Assembly (NCBI GenBank): GCA_025558095.1
Contig: JAIVFI010000008.1
Span: 372,001-436,000, forward strand
Reading direction: 5' to 3'
Source: Hyaloraphidium curvatum
Lineage: Eukaryota > Monoblepharomycota > Hyaloraphidiomycetes > Hyaloraphidiales > Hyaloraphidiaceae
Length of the DNA: 64,000 nt
Positions 31,495-43,004 of the stretch are shown piece by piece. Positions within the stretch are counted from its first letter, which is position 1. Every line of letters starts with the position of its first letter. The notes below the pieces were generated by a model that saw nothing but the letters and a program-made list of their open reading frames with translations, ran no database searches and was not told the DNA's origin. A program made the translations under genes and the position numbers.

Positions 31495-34404
31495 CTAGAA
31501 CAGATACAGATTCTGGGCCATGGGGACCTTGTCCGCCGGTGCGCATTGCAGCAGCTTGCCGTCCGCCCACACCTCGTACGTCTCGGCGTCCACGCGGATC
31601 TTTGGCGTGGCATCGTTCAGCTTCATGTCCGCCTTGGAGATCGTCCGCGTGCCCTTGACGGGCTCCACGCGCTTGCTCAGCCCGTAACTCTTGACCTTCT
31701 CGACGCTGGCGCCGCTGACAAAGGCGATGGACGTCGTGGGGGCGGCCTTGCCGAGGGCGCCGTACATCGGCCGCATGACCACAGGCTCCGTCGTCGGGAT
31801 CGACGCGTTCGCATCGCCCATCTGTGCGTAGGTGATAATGCCGCCCTTGATGATGAGCTCGGGCTTGGTTCCGAAGAAGGCCGGCTTGTACATGACCAGG
31901 TCTGCGAGCTTTCCCACCTCGATCGAGCCGATCAGGTGGCCAAAGCCGTTGACGATCGCGCTGGATGCCGCGTCAGCGAAACCGGCCTGTGGACCTTCGG
32001 CGGATGTGCTTACGGGTTGATCGTGTACTTGGCAACGTACCGCTTGATGCGGAAGTTGTCATTGCCCTTGCCTTCATCTTCGGGCAAAGCGCCTCGCTGG
32101 GCTTTCATCCTGGGGAAACGATGGTCAAGCCAGACCGGGACAGAACTCGATCCAACGTACTTGTGTGCCGTGTGCCACGTTCTCGAAACGACCTCGCCGA
32201 TCCGTCCCATGGCCTGCGAATCCGACGATATGATCGAGATCGCACCAATGTCGTGCAGGATGTCCTCGGCCATGATCGTCTCGGAACGGATGCGGGACTC
32301 TGCAAAGGCAACATCTTCGGGAATCTTCCTGGACAGGTGGTGGCACACCATGAGCATGTCCACGTGCTCGTCCAGCGTGTTCTTGGTGTAGCACCGCGTC
32401 GGGTTGGTGGAGCTGGGGATGACGTTGGGAAGGCCGGCAACCGTGATGATGTCGGGGGCGTGACCACCGCCTGCTCCCTCGGTGTGGTAGGCATGAATGA
32501 CGCGGCCCTGCAGCGAAGAAGCACGTCAAGGAAGCGCCGCCGTTGCCCCAGGGACCTCTGACCTTGAAGGCTTCTATGGACTGCTCCACGAAGCCCGATT
32601 CGTTCAGAGTGTCGGTATGGATGTTGCAGGAGACATCGTACTCGTCGCAGACCGACAGGCATGCGTCGATTGCCGACGGAGTGGAACCCCAGTCCTCGTG
32701 GAGTTTCAGGCCCATGACGCCGGCCTCGATCTGCTCCCGCAGCCCCACTGCAGACGACGAGTTGCCTTTGCCCGTGAAGCCAAAGTTCATGGGGATTTCG
32801 TCCGTTGCCCTGAGCATCATCTGCACGTGGAAGGATCCGGGAGTGCAGGTCGTTGCGTTGGTGCCGGTGTTGGGGCCCGTGCCGCCGCCGACGAGCGTGG
32901 TGATGCCGTGTGCGATTGACTCCTCCACGATCTGGGGACAGATATAGTGGACGTGCGCGTCGATGGCGCCGGCCGTGAAGATCTTGCCCTCGCCCGCGAG
33001 GGCTTCCGTGGTAGCGCCGACCACCATGCCCGGAGTCACGCCCTCCATGACGTCGGGATTGCCCGCCTTGCCGATCCCGACGATGATGCCGCCTTTGATG
33101 CCAATGTCTGCTTTGTAGATCCCCGTGTAGTCAACGATCAGAGCGTTGGTGATGACCAAATCCAGGGCCTCCGTGTCCGGAACGCCGTCGGCCTGGCCCA
33201 TGCCCTCACGGAGCGTCTTGCCTCCGCCGAACTTGCACTCGTCGCCGTACTTGGTAAAATCACGCTCGACCTCGAGCACCAGGTTGGTGTCCGCCAGCCG
33301 GACCTTGTCCCCAGTCTGCAATGGAGACGCTCGAAATCGCTCGCTTCCCCTGCACGGAGCGCACCAACCGTTGGCCCGTAGATGTCGGCGTAAACCGTCC
33401 TCTCGATCTCAAACGGTTTGGGTTCCTCCAGCGCGGCGGCTTCCTCGTCCGCGAATCCCTTGTCCGCGATGAGCTTCTTCGCGGCCTCGGCGGACGCCTC
33501 CCCGATCTTTCCCGACGCAAGCCTGTTGCCCCCCCGAATCGTCTTGTTCCCCGAAATCTCCACCAAGGACACGGTCTTGGTCTCCCCCGGCTCGAAGCGC
33601 ACGGCGGTTCCCGAAGGGATGTCGAGGCGGTATCCAAGGGCAGCAATGCGCGCGAAAGAGAGCTGGGGGTTCGTTTCGACAAAATGGTAGTGCGAGCCAA
33701 CCTGAGGGCAGGGCGATGTATGAGACAATACGCCGCTTTAAAGTCAAAGCATTCTTGCCTGGATTGGACGGTCACCGTTATTCTTGACCTTGAGCGCAAC
33801 TCGTTTCCTCCCTGGGTTGAGCACAATCTTGCCCGCCTTGGCAACCACAGCTCCCGGCACATCCTCCTCCTTGATCGGGGTCTCGAGAGGGAACTTCGAA
33901 GAATCCGGAACGGGCAAGAAGGACCCGTAAAGCGCGAGCTCGATGTCCCCATCGTCCGACGAGATTGGGTCGTGCACCGTCACGAGCTTGCTGCCGTCCG
34001 GGAACGTGCCCTCGACCTGAACCTCGTGCAGAAGATAAGGCACGTCTGGCAGCACATGCCGACGTCCCAGAATGCTGCGGCCCAGGCTCATAAGGTCCGC
34101 CACGGTGCGGTTGCCATCCCGGACCAGCTCGAGCAGCTGCGAGGATGTTCGGGTTGGCGCCAAAGGGCACTGAGGCGAGCAAGCAAACGGCACCTGACTC
34201 GCGATGAGAGCATTCGCCTCGGTATAGTTGAGTTTCAGACCCCTAGCGAGGCGTTTCTGCGCGACGAAAGCGGCCTGGTGCAGGACGAGCTTGTCGATCT
34301 GATTCCCGCGATGCGGACGCGTCCGCACGTCAGGTGTCCTGCAATAGGCTGCAGACCGCACAGAGCCGTGGCGAACGTACTTCGCGCGGGATTAATCGCG
34401 ACAT
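31495..34404 (-). CDS. URE1: Urease (single-chain, fused gamma-beta-alpha)
   Basis: Hydrolyses urea to ammonia and carbamate with a di-nickel centre. Eight exons (34404-34381, 34298-34194, 34136-33759, 33701-33369, 33315-32563, 32507-32161, 32109-32014, 31960-31495) give 833 residues, the usual fungal length. Domain order is gamma ([20 protein letters not shown]), beta ([19 protein letters not shown]) and alpha. Nickel and active-site residues are visible: HVHYICPQ, the carbamylated lysine in [36 protein letters not shown] and the flap [20 protein letters not shown]. Intron 3 (33702-33758) begins GCAAGA, a GC-AG intron. Divergent from UreG, its nickel chaperone. Confidence 0.97.
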
Positions 34405-34477
34405 CGCGGCGTAGATAAGCGGGGAGACTTGGGGTGCGGCGGCGTTGCGTTTCGCACCAGCTCGCACAAACAAGAGG
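34405..34477. promoter_or_regulatory. Urease/UreG bidirectional promoter with GATA site
   Basis: 73 bp between the two start codons. It contains agataag at 34413-34419, the core of the GATA-factor site used by AreA/NIT2-type nitrogen regulators. Coupled nitrogen control of both genes is inferred. Confidence 0.55.
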
Positions 34478-35516
34478 ATGCCGGGCAGCACAGACGCAGA
34501 GCTCCGAGCCGTGGTGGCGCGTTTCGCGCCTCGCGGAGATCATAGCCATACGCACGCGGACCACGGGCATTCACATTCCCATGGAGAGCACAGGTCCGTC
34601 GAAAGCTGTCTCCGTGATCTCCACCCTCCTGACGCGACCGATCCGAAGCCACGACCACGACCACGATCATGGGGATCATGGGCACACGCATGAGATACTG
34701 GAGCACCCCGGGACGTACGGATCCCGGCCCTTGCCTGAGTACAGGGGGCGAGATTGGGACGAACGGGCGTTCACTGTCGGCATCGGGGGGTGCGTCCGCC
34801 ATCGGTTTGATCCGGGCTCAGTGGATTGATGCTGGATATGCTGCGATGCGCCAGACCCGTGGGGAGCGGCAAGACCGCCCTCATGCTCGCCCTGTGTCAG
34901 GCCCTGCGGGACAAGTTCAACATCGCGTGCGTGACAAACGACATCTTCACCAAGGAGGACACGGAGTTCCTCCAGAAGCACGGAGCCCTGCCCAAGGAGC
35001 GCATCCGTGCGATCGAGACGGGAGGGTGCCCGCACGCCGCGATCCGCGAGGACATTTCCGCGAACCTCCACGCGCTAGAGCAGCTGCAGGTTGACTTCAA
35101 CACGCAGCTCCTGCTGATCGAATCCGGAGGCGACAACCTCGCTGCAAACTATTCGCGCGAGCTGGCGGACTACATTATCTACGGTACGTCGGGCGCCGCA
35201 ACCGCTACCCTGAAGCTGACGCAATCACCACCGAACAACAGTTATTGACGTGGCCGGTGGCGACAAGGTGCCCCGCAAGGGCGGGCCGGGCATCACTCAG
35301 TCCGATCTGCTCATCATCAACAAGACGGATCTGGCCGAAATCGTCGGCGCCGATCTCAGCGTCATGGCACGGGACGCCAAGCTCATGCGGGACGAAGGGC
35401 CGACGATCTTTGCGCAGGTCAAGAACGGGGTCGGTGTGCCGGAGATTGTAGAGCACATCCTGACGGCATGGACTGAGAGCGGCGCATCCGCTCACGGGGT
35501 GGCATTGCAAGCATGA
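34478..35516 (+). CDS. ureG: Urease accessory GTPase UreG
   Basis: GTP-dependent nickel delivery to apo-urease. Four exons (34478-34593, 34649-34789, 34855-35183, 35242-35516) give 286 residues with exact phases. An N-terminal histidine-rich tract on either side of the first splice site ([19 protein letters not shown], then [16 protein letters not shown]) is a nickel-binding extension. The P-loop [17 protein letters not shown] is completed by the second splice junction. Later: [31 protein letters not shown] (the CPH nickel site), [18 protein letters not shown] and [14 protein letters not shown]. Its position opposite urease supports the call. Confidence 0.97.
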
Positions 35517-35545
35517 AGCTTGCAAAACGGAAACAAAGATCATCC

Positions 35546-38500
35546 CTAGCCGTAGGCCCCGTTCCCGTCCGCCAATGCCCCAGCATCTTCGGCACCGAAG
35601 AGCTCGTCACCGGATCCAACAGCGTGCCCATCAAGGGCGTCATCCAGATCAGCGAGACCGTCCTCCATGTGGAGATTGTCCACCATGCTTTCGATCAAAG
35701 CGGCGTCCACATCGCCATAGGCGGCTCCGAGCGGCTTCGATCGGCGCATGAACAGGTCGGTGTCCCAGTTCCTCTCCAGCAGACCCGCTTCAAAGACCCG
35801 CAACTGCAGCTGCAGCGGAAGCTCGGCGTCGTGCACGCATCCGTGCCTAAACAAGAAAGCCAAGAAAGTGCCCCAGGTGCTCTCCACCGTGGAAAGCAGG
35901 TTTGGATCCCCAACAACCACAAGCAAGGCTTTTGCCCTGGTGATTGCCACGTTGAAGCGCTGCTCGCTGTGCACCAAGCCCATGTCGTTCTCCATGTCTC
36001 GTTCCAGGAAGGCTTGGGAGCTGCGCACGCAGCTGATTATGATAATCTTGCGCTCCATGCCCTGGTAATCCTCGACGACGCCGACGTTGACTGCCGCGTG
36101 TCCTTTCTTCCTCAGCGCGAGACGGATGCGGCGCACTTGCTCCCGGAAGGGCGCGATGACACCAAAATCCTCGTACTTGACTTTGATAGCAGGGTCGGCC
36201 AGGAGCGACTCGACGACATCGACGACTTTTGCCACCTCGTCGTCGTTGTACCCTGAAGAGCACGACTTTCAAGCGATACGTCATAAGGTCGCCCAGAGCA
36301 CTCACAGGAATCTCCGTTGCCGATCCCCGCATCCTGCCCAGCAACACCGAAAAAGGCAATCGGGAACTCGGAGCCCTTGAGCTCATGCCACGGCAAGAGC
36401 GACTCGGTGACCCGGTCGTCCGCAAACGGCAAAAGGCTGTCGTTGTAGTACATTTGGGAGGGTATCTGCGATCGGCGCCAGGCATGTCACCTGCATTCTG
36501 ATCCAGCGACAGGGCCCCCGACGAAGATACTCACCATCAGGATGGACTTGTGGCTGCGATAGTTTCGGCGGAGGTGGACGAATGGGGCGGAGAAGTCGCC
36601 GTGGTGACCATCCTCATCGCGGTAAACGGGCAAGGCGTGCAACCGCTCCAAAAGGGAGCGCTTCAAACCCTTCTCGCGGGCAAAATCCGAAACGACGCGG
36701 GGTCCCAACTGTCTGTGGTCGCCGCAGAGAACGAGCTGCGGCGGCCGCCCGGCTCTGGCTGCACCCCCGGCAGGTGCCTTGCGGAAGACGACGCTCATCG
36801 GTATCAGAATTTCGGGTTCCGTTGCCTGCCCGCATTCGTCGACCAAGCAGTGGGTCCAGTGCGGACTCGATGGCTTGGCCGAATGATAGATGGGGAACGT
36901 TGCCCTTGCGTAATCGTCGTAGCCCGCCAAAGTGCCCTCGTACTGAGCGTTCGAAAGACCCAAGTGCACCAAGAAAGCCGCGTCGAAGCAGGTGCAGACC
37001 ACCACGCGGAAAGCCATGAGCTTCGTCTTGTCCGGGAAGGTGAAATAGCCAGACTGCGAGGCCGTGTACGGCAACATGTCGTCCGCGACTTCAGCAAACG
37101 TTCGCGCCGGGTTGCAGAGCCGGAAAAGATCCTTTGGCATTAGATGAGGGATCAGACGCTTCAAAATCGTGTCGGCTGCGCTGCTCGAAGGTGCAGTCGC
37201 CAAGATACGGGCATCCGGTCTGTGCTGCAGAATCTGCAGTATGGCTTCCACGATGGTTGACGTTTTGCCGGTCCCGGGGGGGCCGAAAATTACAAACGGA
37301 CACGGTCCGTAAGAGTCTTCCACGATCCGCTCCACAGCCAGTCGCTGCTCAAAGTTAAGCTCCGCGTTGTAGACATCGAGGGTGGGAATCTTTCCCAGCG
37401 CCGGCTGTGCAACGGCTTCGGCCTTTAAAGGGTCGATCTGTGTCCGTTCAGGTTTGACCGGGAAAAGCCATTCCTCGCGACCTTCCTCGCCGAAGAACTT
37501 CACCGCACGAGCGGCAGCGCCGAGCGAAGCTTTGTCCGGCTCCCAACGGACGTTGTAGGTGCCGTGAAACGGAAACTGCGGGTTCACCGCGACGTAGACG
37601 CGCTGCAATCGCCGATCCACGGCCCATACAGGGCACCAGTAATCCCGCCCGTCAAAGGGCACCGTCTGCTGGCGAATGCGCAGCTGGTCTCCGACCTGGA
37701 TACGGGGCTGATCGTCCATCAAGCCCGGTATCTCCACCACGGCAATGAGCGGGCCCAGGCCCATTTCGCCGAAACGGGAGGTCGTGGCCTGATCGAAGGC
37801 GACGTGTGCCCCGTACATCTGATGCCGCGCGCAGCGGTCAACCTGCGCCGCCAGTTCGGATCCCAAGAGCAGCCGGAAGAACGTAGTGTACGTTTGCATT
37901 TCAAGGGTCCCGGGGAGCTTAGGTTTCAGCACGGGCTGTACCTCGGGGAGGTGGATCGACCAATCCAGCTCAGCAACCAGGTGCGGAACGGGCGGCAAGC
38001 CCTGCAGAAAACGCGCCCTGAGGTCTGGCAATGGAGGAGGCAGGCCGGCGAAAGCATATCGTCCCAGACTGTCGCCAAGGAGTTTCAGATTCGAAGGCAC
38101 GTAGGGCTCAGCGTAGAGCGCGCTGCCGAAATCAAAGACGGTGGCGGGTTTGACTCGCAAAGTGAGGGAGCGGAGCAACACGAAGCAGTCGTTGACGACG
38201 AGCAAGAGGTCTGATCGGATGTGGCCGTACTGGCGCAGTCCCGTGGCAGAAACCTCGACCAGGAGCTCTTCCCCGGGCTTGATAATGATAGGCTCGTTCC
38301 CGCCGCCTGGCCGCTTCACCCTCGCCGCAAACTCGTCCCGCGGGGGGACGATGGTCAAGAGCGAAAAAGAAACGGGCTTATCCTGCGTTGTGTTGCGGAC
38401 AAAAATGCTCTGCGTCAGGGTCGTACCGCTCCTCAGGGACTGAAAGTCCAGCACCTCTCCATTCCCTCCAAGCCGGCGAGCCTCTTCCGAGAACAAACGC

Positions 38501-38886
38501 AGGAGCTCCGTCAGCGACGTCAAGGCGCTGCCGCGCGTCGCCCGATCCCCTTGCAGCGCGCGATACTGCTTCAGCCGCTGGATGATCCGCGAATGGATCG
38601 GGGGAACTTCCTCGGAGGGAGCGGGGGCCGGTTTCGGGGTCACTCGGGGCTCAGGCGTCATGGAAAGCTCCGGTGTGCCAGGAGACTGCTGATTTGACAG
38701 TCCTGGCGGTGCCCTTGCAGATCCCAAGAGCGGAGAGCCCGCTACGGATCCTGATTGGGATCCGGCGGGCGATTGGGCCTTTTGCGCCGACCCGTTCAAG
38801 CGGGGCGACGGCAGCCCCGGCGGAGGCCGCAGCAGGGGGCTGCCTTGAGCCACAAGGCCCTCCCGGCTGCCCTCGTCGCCTGTCAT
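35546..38886 (-). CDS. MOV10/SDE3-type RNA helicase
   Basis: Superfamily 1 (UPF1-like) helicase; relatives act in RNA silencing, transposon control and mRNA decay. Three exons (38886-36535, 36465-36306, 36252-35546) give 1072 residues. Residues 1-90 are a proline/serine-rich tail. A beta-rich N-terminal region precedes the helicase core from about residue 510: Walker A FGPPGTGKTSTIVEA, motif II LVDECGQATEPE (DECG rather than DEAG/DEAA), motif III LCGDHRQLGP, RRNYRSHKSIL, GVVEDYQGMERKIIIISC and RFNVAITRAKALLVVVGDP. The closest type is MOV10/SDE3 rather than UPF1 itself, as there is no CH-rich zinc domain. Convergent with UreG, 29 bp apart. Confidence 0.88.
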
Positions 38887-39382
38887 TGCCGGCGAGGCTC
38901 GGCGTGGCTCGCCGCGGCCCCACAGCCAGCCGGACGATCGACGCGATCGATGAAATTGAGTGCGCGCTTTAGCTACCGGTAAGGTACAAAGACGAACGAC
39001 CAGCCGGCCACCTGGCGAGCTGGCGGCCCGATGGCCGAAACGGAAGCCGATTTCGACCCTACCGTGAGCCTCGTATAGGCGCGGTTCGCGTCATTTCGCC
39101 CGCTGACCGACTCAGCGTTGCATACATTAAATAGGCATCTAGACAAGACGGCAATTTCATTAGACGAAGCAATCTTTCATTTTCATTCTATAATTAGAAA
39201 TTCTAAAGTCCTACTTATGCTTTATGCGACCTTGAGAATAACATCAACTTCCCTAAGTCTTAACTCATGAGAGTTATGAACAAGGATAGTCGTTAAGGCT
39301 TAGGAGCAGCGGGTGCCGGGTTTATTCGACCGCGTCCGCCGCGCTCCATCCGCGCCGATGCACTGCTCACAAGGCGATCGAA
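38887..39382. other. Intergenic with AT-rich island
   Basis: 496 bp between the divergent helicase and the eIF5A-like gene. About 39118-39300 is strikingly AT-rich, unlike the rest of this GC-rich window, and contains a 13-bp inverted repeat (listed separately). No coding frame or known RNA gene was recognised. Confidence 0.65.
39252..39304. repeat. 13-bp inverted repeat (possible hairpin)
   Basis: Arms cctaagtcttaac (39252-39264) and gttaaggcttagg (39292-39304) are reverse complements except for one position that would be a G-U pair in RNA. The 27-nt loop holds a second small inverted repeat sharing the left arm, taactc/gagtta (39261-39266 and 39271-39276), so two alternative folds are possible. 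Confidence 0.7.
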
Positions 39383-39673
39383 ATGGCAGACGGGACAAGG
39401 GTTCCAATAATCAACGAGCAGGTAACCCTACCCTGCGCCTGGCGCCGAATGACCGACGGATTGCGACAGGAATACGTCGTGATCGACGTTGATGGCGGGC
39501 ACGTCATCTGCATGGACGAAGGCGGGAACCAGCTGCGGTTCGACCTCGGCCAGCATGCTGGCCGCGCGGCCGAGCTGTGGAAACGAGGGGAAGGGAACGT
39601 CCGGGTCAAGGTGCGGAGTGCGGTTGGAGTGGATCAGGTGGTCGATGTGCGGACGGCCGCGGAAGGGGAGTGA
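39383..39673 (+). CDS. Small protein resembling the eIF5A/HEX-1 C-terminal domain
   Basis: 96 residues, single exon. Residues about 28-92 follow the OB-fold C-terminal domain of eIF5A and the Woronin-body protein HEX-1: RQEYVVIDVDGGHVICMDE, a GNQLRFDLGQ strand, then RGEGNVRVKVRSAVGVDQVV, corresponding to the family's EEGKxVxVxVxSAMGEE region. The SH3-like N-terminal domain carrying the hypusine lysine is absent, so this is not a canonical eIF5A. I found no upstream exon that would supply it. The family call rests on pattern matching by eye. Confidence 0.5.
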   Translation: MADGTRVPIINEQVTLPCAWRRMTDGLRQEYVVIDVDGGHVICMDEGGNQLRFDLGQHAGRAAELWKRGEGNVRVKVRSAVGVDQVVDVRTAAEGE

Positions 39674-39887
39674 AGTACTCCTTGAGCCCTCCTCTTCCTC
39701 CTTCCTCCTTCTCTGTCTCTCTCTATCTTCATGTCCCGGACGGCAGGGTACTTCGCGACGGACCAGTTCCCTCAGCATGTGTATCGATTCAGCAAAACCA
39801 TGACAATCTAAAGAATGCAATCAATCCACGCAACGGAAGCTCGGCGAAGAAGGATACATCGATCAGCGACGCAATCCAAACCGCCGA

Positions 39888-41505
39888 TCACTCCTTCCCC
39901 ATCTTCCGCTGCCAATCGAACCAGAAGAGCATGATGGCCAGCGGCTGCCCGATGATGCAGAAGCTCATCCAGAAGTGCAGATTGCCCACTGTATCCGACA
40001 CCTCCTTCGGCGGCCTCCACCCCAGCGCGTCCCGGATCTTGGCGACCGCGCCGTCGAGGTAGATCATTGGCACCTGCGCGAGCATGCCCAGGGCGGCGTA
40101 GCCGTAGAGCACGTGCGTGGGAACGCCGATGATGAGCTCGTGCAGGAGCGCCGAGACGGTGAAGACGATGAGCTGCGATGCCATGGGGGAGAGGGCGTGG
40201 TTGCGGATCAGGGGGATATACTGGGGGGGGCGGGTGTTCATGTCAGCCGAGGGACACCGGCAGCGATCGCGGCTCCGAACCCACGATGTGCCTCTTCGCC
40301 CAGGTGCTCACGGGGAGGTTCCAGAGCCTCCAGTACTGCCCGTAGCTCGTCGAATTCCACCACTCCCCGAAGAAGCGCCTGTCACCGAACCGCAGGGCTT
40401 CCGCAAAGGCGTTGAGGAACGAGTGAAATGTTAAATAGAAGCCGAGGATCCAAATATAGAGGGAGGTCATCGACAGCTTGAGCAGCCTCTCCGCGAGCTG
40501 CCCGATGGTCTTTGCGTTGCGCGTGTTCTGCAGCGTCGGTAGAGCGTACTGACGAGTGAGGAAGAGGATCGCGAGCGAGACGACGACCAGCTCCAGGACC
40601 CTCTTTGCAAAGTAGCTCTTGCGGAACCGCCGGGTCCTTGGGTAAACCGGCTGGTAACACAGCGTCGGAGCCAGCCAAAAGTAGAGAGCGTTGCCGAAGG
40701 TGAGGTTCTGGGGATACGGGAGCTCGTTCGGGTCAAACGGCGGGGCGTCCGTCTCGAGCAGCGCCGCTTCCTGTGAGTCCTTGACAGGGTCCTCGGCCGG
40801 CCGGGGGCTTTTGGGGACCGGAATGCCTTGCCCGCGGCGGGTCGTGTCGACGAGCTCCTGCCGCAGCTCGCGGTTCACGAGGCAGTAGCTGATGAGCTTC
40901 AGGAAGAGGATCGTGGGGAGGAAGAGGGCGCACATGCCCGGCAATGGGTGGTAAATGCCGAACCAGACGACGAGGGTGGGTATCGAGATCTCCAGCGCGA
41001 TGTTGAGCACGTGTAGGGTGGGTACGACGGCGGTGGCGATCGGCTGCCCCTTGGCGGCGATTTCCGCGGCAGCACGGCTCTCAATGAGTACGGCAGCGGC
41101 GAGGTGCACCGGCATCAGAGCCAGGCACAAGCCGGCCATCAACCAGTCCCGCGTCGGGGCGCCGAAGCCGCCAAAGTCGATGAGCAGGCCATACTTCGAG
41201 TAATTTTCTAGCACAAGCCGCACGTTGGCCACGAAAAGGAGCAGTAGGCCGAGATTCAGGAAGCCGCGGTAGTTGTTCTCCGGACTTTGCTTGTCGAACG
41301 GCGAGGCTCTGATGCCGGAGTGAACCAAGTACGCGTGCGAATAGAACCCTGGGAGCGAGTTCCGGCGTTCCGGCTTCCCCTTGGCATTGCCATGTGCGCG
41401 GTCAGCGTCCTCTCCGGCTGGCAGGTGACTGTCGGCAGCCCTCGTGCCGGAAGCCGCCTGCGGGTTCCGCTGGCGCAGGACGCGGGCTGGCGACGCCTCC
41501 GACAT
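39888..41505 (-). CDS. Type 1 diacylglycerol O-acyltransferase (DGAT1)
   Basis: MBOAT enzyme of the ER making triacylglycerol from diacylglycerol and acyl-CoA. Two exons (41505-40285 and 40220-39888; 64-nt intron) give 517 residues. The frame stays open upstream to 41709 but starts with GTG there; ATG at 41505 is chosen. Many membrane segments are visible. The acyl-CoA motif FYxDWWN appears as FFGEWWNSTSYGQYWRLWN, and the catalytic histidine lies in SALLHELIIGVP. HIYIPLIRN is formed across the splice. A sterol acyltransferase (ACAT/ARE) is less likely because of the spacing and the WWN context. Confidence 0.88.
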
Positions 41506-41674
41506 CCCGCAAAATGGCACAGACGTGCAGGAAACTGGAGCCGGCCAGAAAGAAGGGCTCTTCGTCCCGAGCTGTCTGACGTGTCGAAGGTCAGGGTGCA
41601 GCTTGGCACAGCCGCATGTTCGCGCTGCCCGATCACGCCCGACTGTGCATTTGGACTTGCGCCGAAAAGCGACA
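41506..41674. promoter_or_regulatory. Shared divergent promoter region
   Basis: 169 bp between the DGAT1 start (minus) and the start of the acidic protein (plus). No motif is claimed. Confidence 0.4.
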
Positions 41675-42857
41675 ATGCCGGGCAAGTCGCCCGAGGGCGG
41701 CGCGGCCACGTGAGTCCCCGAGGCGCCTTTCGCGGCCCCGCTGACGCGCCTCCGCCGCGCCGACCACCGTGCCGCCGCCCCGTGACCGGCCTCCCGCCTG
41801 CCACGCCGCGCCCGCCTCCGCCTCCACTCCGTATCCCGCGCCTCTCAGCGCGCCGCCGGACGACGAGCCGGCCGACGACTACGAGAGCGACGAGGGCTCC
41901 GACGCGGCCTCGGACGCGGGCGGCGCCGCAAAGGGCCGCGGCCTGGGAAAGGGGAAGGGGAAGGGCGTCAAGCGGGGCATGCCGTCGTCGCTGGCGCACC
42001 TCGACGACGCTGCCGCCGACGACGCGCTGAGCCCCGGCGCGTCGGACGCGGCGGGCAGCGGGGCCTACTCGGCCGGCGGGGACTCGGCCTCGGACGCCGC
42101 CGGTGGCGGCGCCGCGTACGACGAGGACAGCCCGGTAGAGGAGTACGAGGAGGACGGCGCGGAGGACGACGGCGAGGGCAGCGGCTACGAGGAGGTGCCG
42201 TGCCCGCGCGGCCGGTTGGAATGTCCCCCCCTCACGCGTCCCCCATCCAGAACGGCGCCGTTGCGGTCTACTACGAGGAGTCCGAGGACGCGGACGACGA
42301 CGAGGAGGACGCGTATGCCGACGACGCCGAGTTTGCGGAGATCAAGGACCGCGCGCCGGTCTCGGGGGAGGGCTCCCGATCGGGCTCCGAGAGCGAGGGC
42401 GAGGGCGACGAGGTCGAGCAGGGCTCGCCGTCGGAGCCCGAGGACGAGGAGGACGATTATTTGAACGAGGGGAGCGGCCAGCGGCCGCAGCTGGCCGGCA
42501 AGGGTGAGCTGAACTGCGGGTGGCCGCCGTGCCTGACTGACACCTTCGCCGGTTTCAGGCCTGCCGGAAGCCTCGCCCGAGCCCGCGGACGAGCTCGGCG
42601 AGGACGACGAGTTCGAGCAGAGCTACCTCGCCCCGGGCGCCGTATATGGCGCGGCGCCCGACGACGCGCCGCCCACGGGGGGCAAGGGCCCCAAGCGGAA
42701 GCGCGACGACGAGGCCGCGGACGACGACTTTGGGGACATGGCCGCGTTCGACGCGGAGAACGCGGACGTCAACGAGCTCTTCGAGAGCGAGTTCCTCGTC
42801 GGCGGGGAAGGGAACAAGCGGCAGCGGATCGACGAGTTCGTGGAGGACCTGGAATGA
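41675..42857 (+). CDS. Acidic, low-complexity protein, probably nuclear
   Basis: Four exons (41675-41709, 41849-42194, 42251-42503, 42559-42857) give 310 residues. The short first exon encodes MPGKSPEGGAAT with donor GTGAGT and a 139-nt intron. The protein is dominated by Asp/Glu/Ser/Ala runs (EESEDADDDEEDAYADDAEF), with basic patches (GKGKGKGVKRG, GKGPKRKRDDE) and a conserved-looking C-terminus (NKRQRIDEFVEDLE). KRQR and PKRKR resemble nuclear localisation signals. No known domain. Histone-chaperone-like or ribosome-biogenesis roles are possible from composition only. Confidence 0.6.
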
Positions 42858-43004
42858 CGCCGCGGATCTTGGGGAATGCCTTTGGCGGAAGGAGCCGGTC
42901 AAATGTACAGGCGGGCCGCGGGGCCCGCAATCGGGAATCAATTTCGGAGTCTAGCATCATGCCCATTCCAAGAGTGCCAAGAGTGCCGGCGCCCGGCGGA
43001 ATCG

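Noticed and set aside
36550-38700. Plus-strand open frames of up to 216 codons across the MOV10 gene
   Set aside because: They lie antisense to well-conserved helicase motifs and show no domain of their own.
42858-43004. Possible small gene between the acidic protein and phosphatidylserine synthase
   Set aside because: Only 147 bp between convergent genes; no supported frame.
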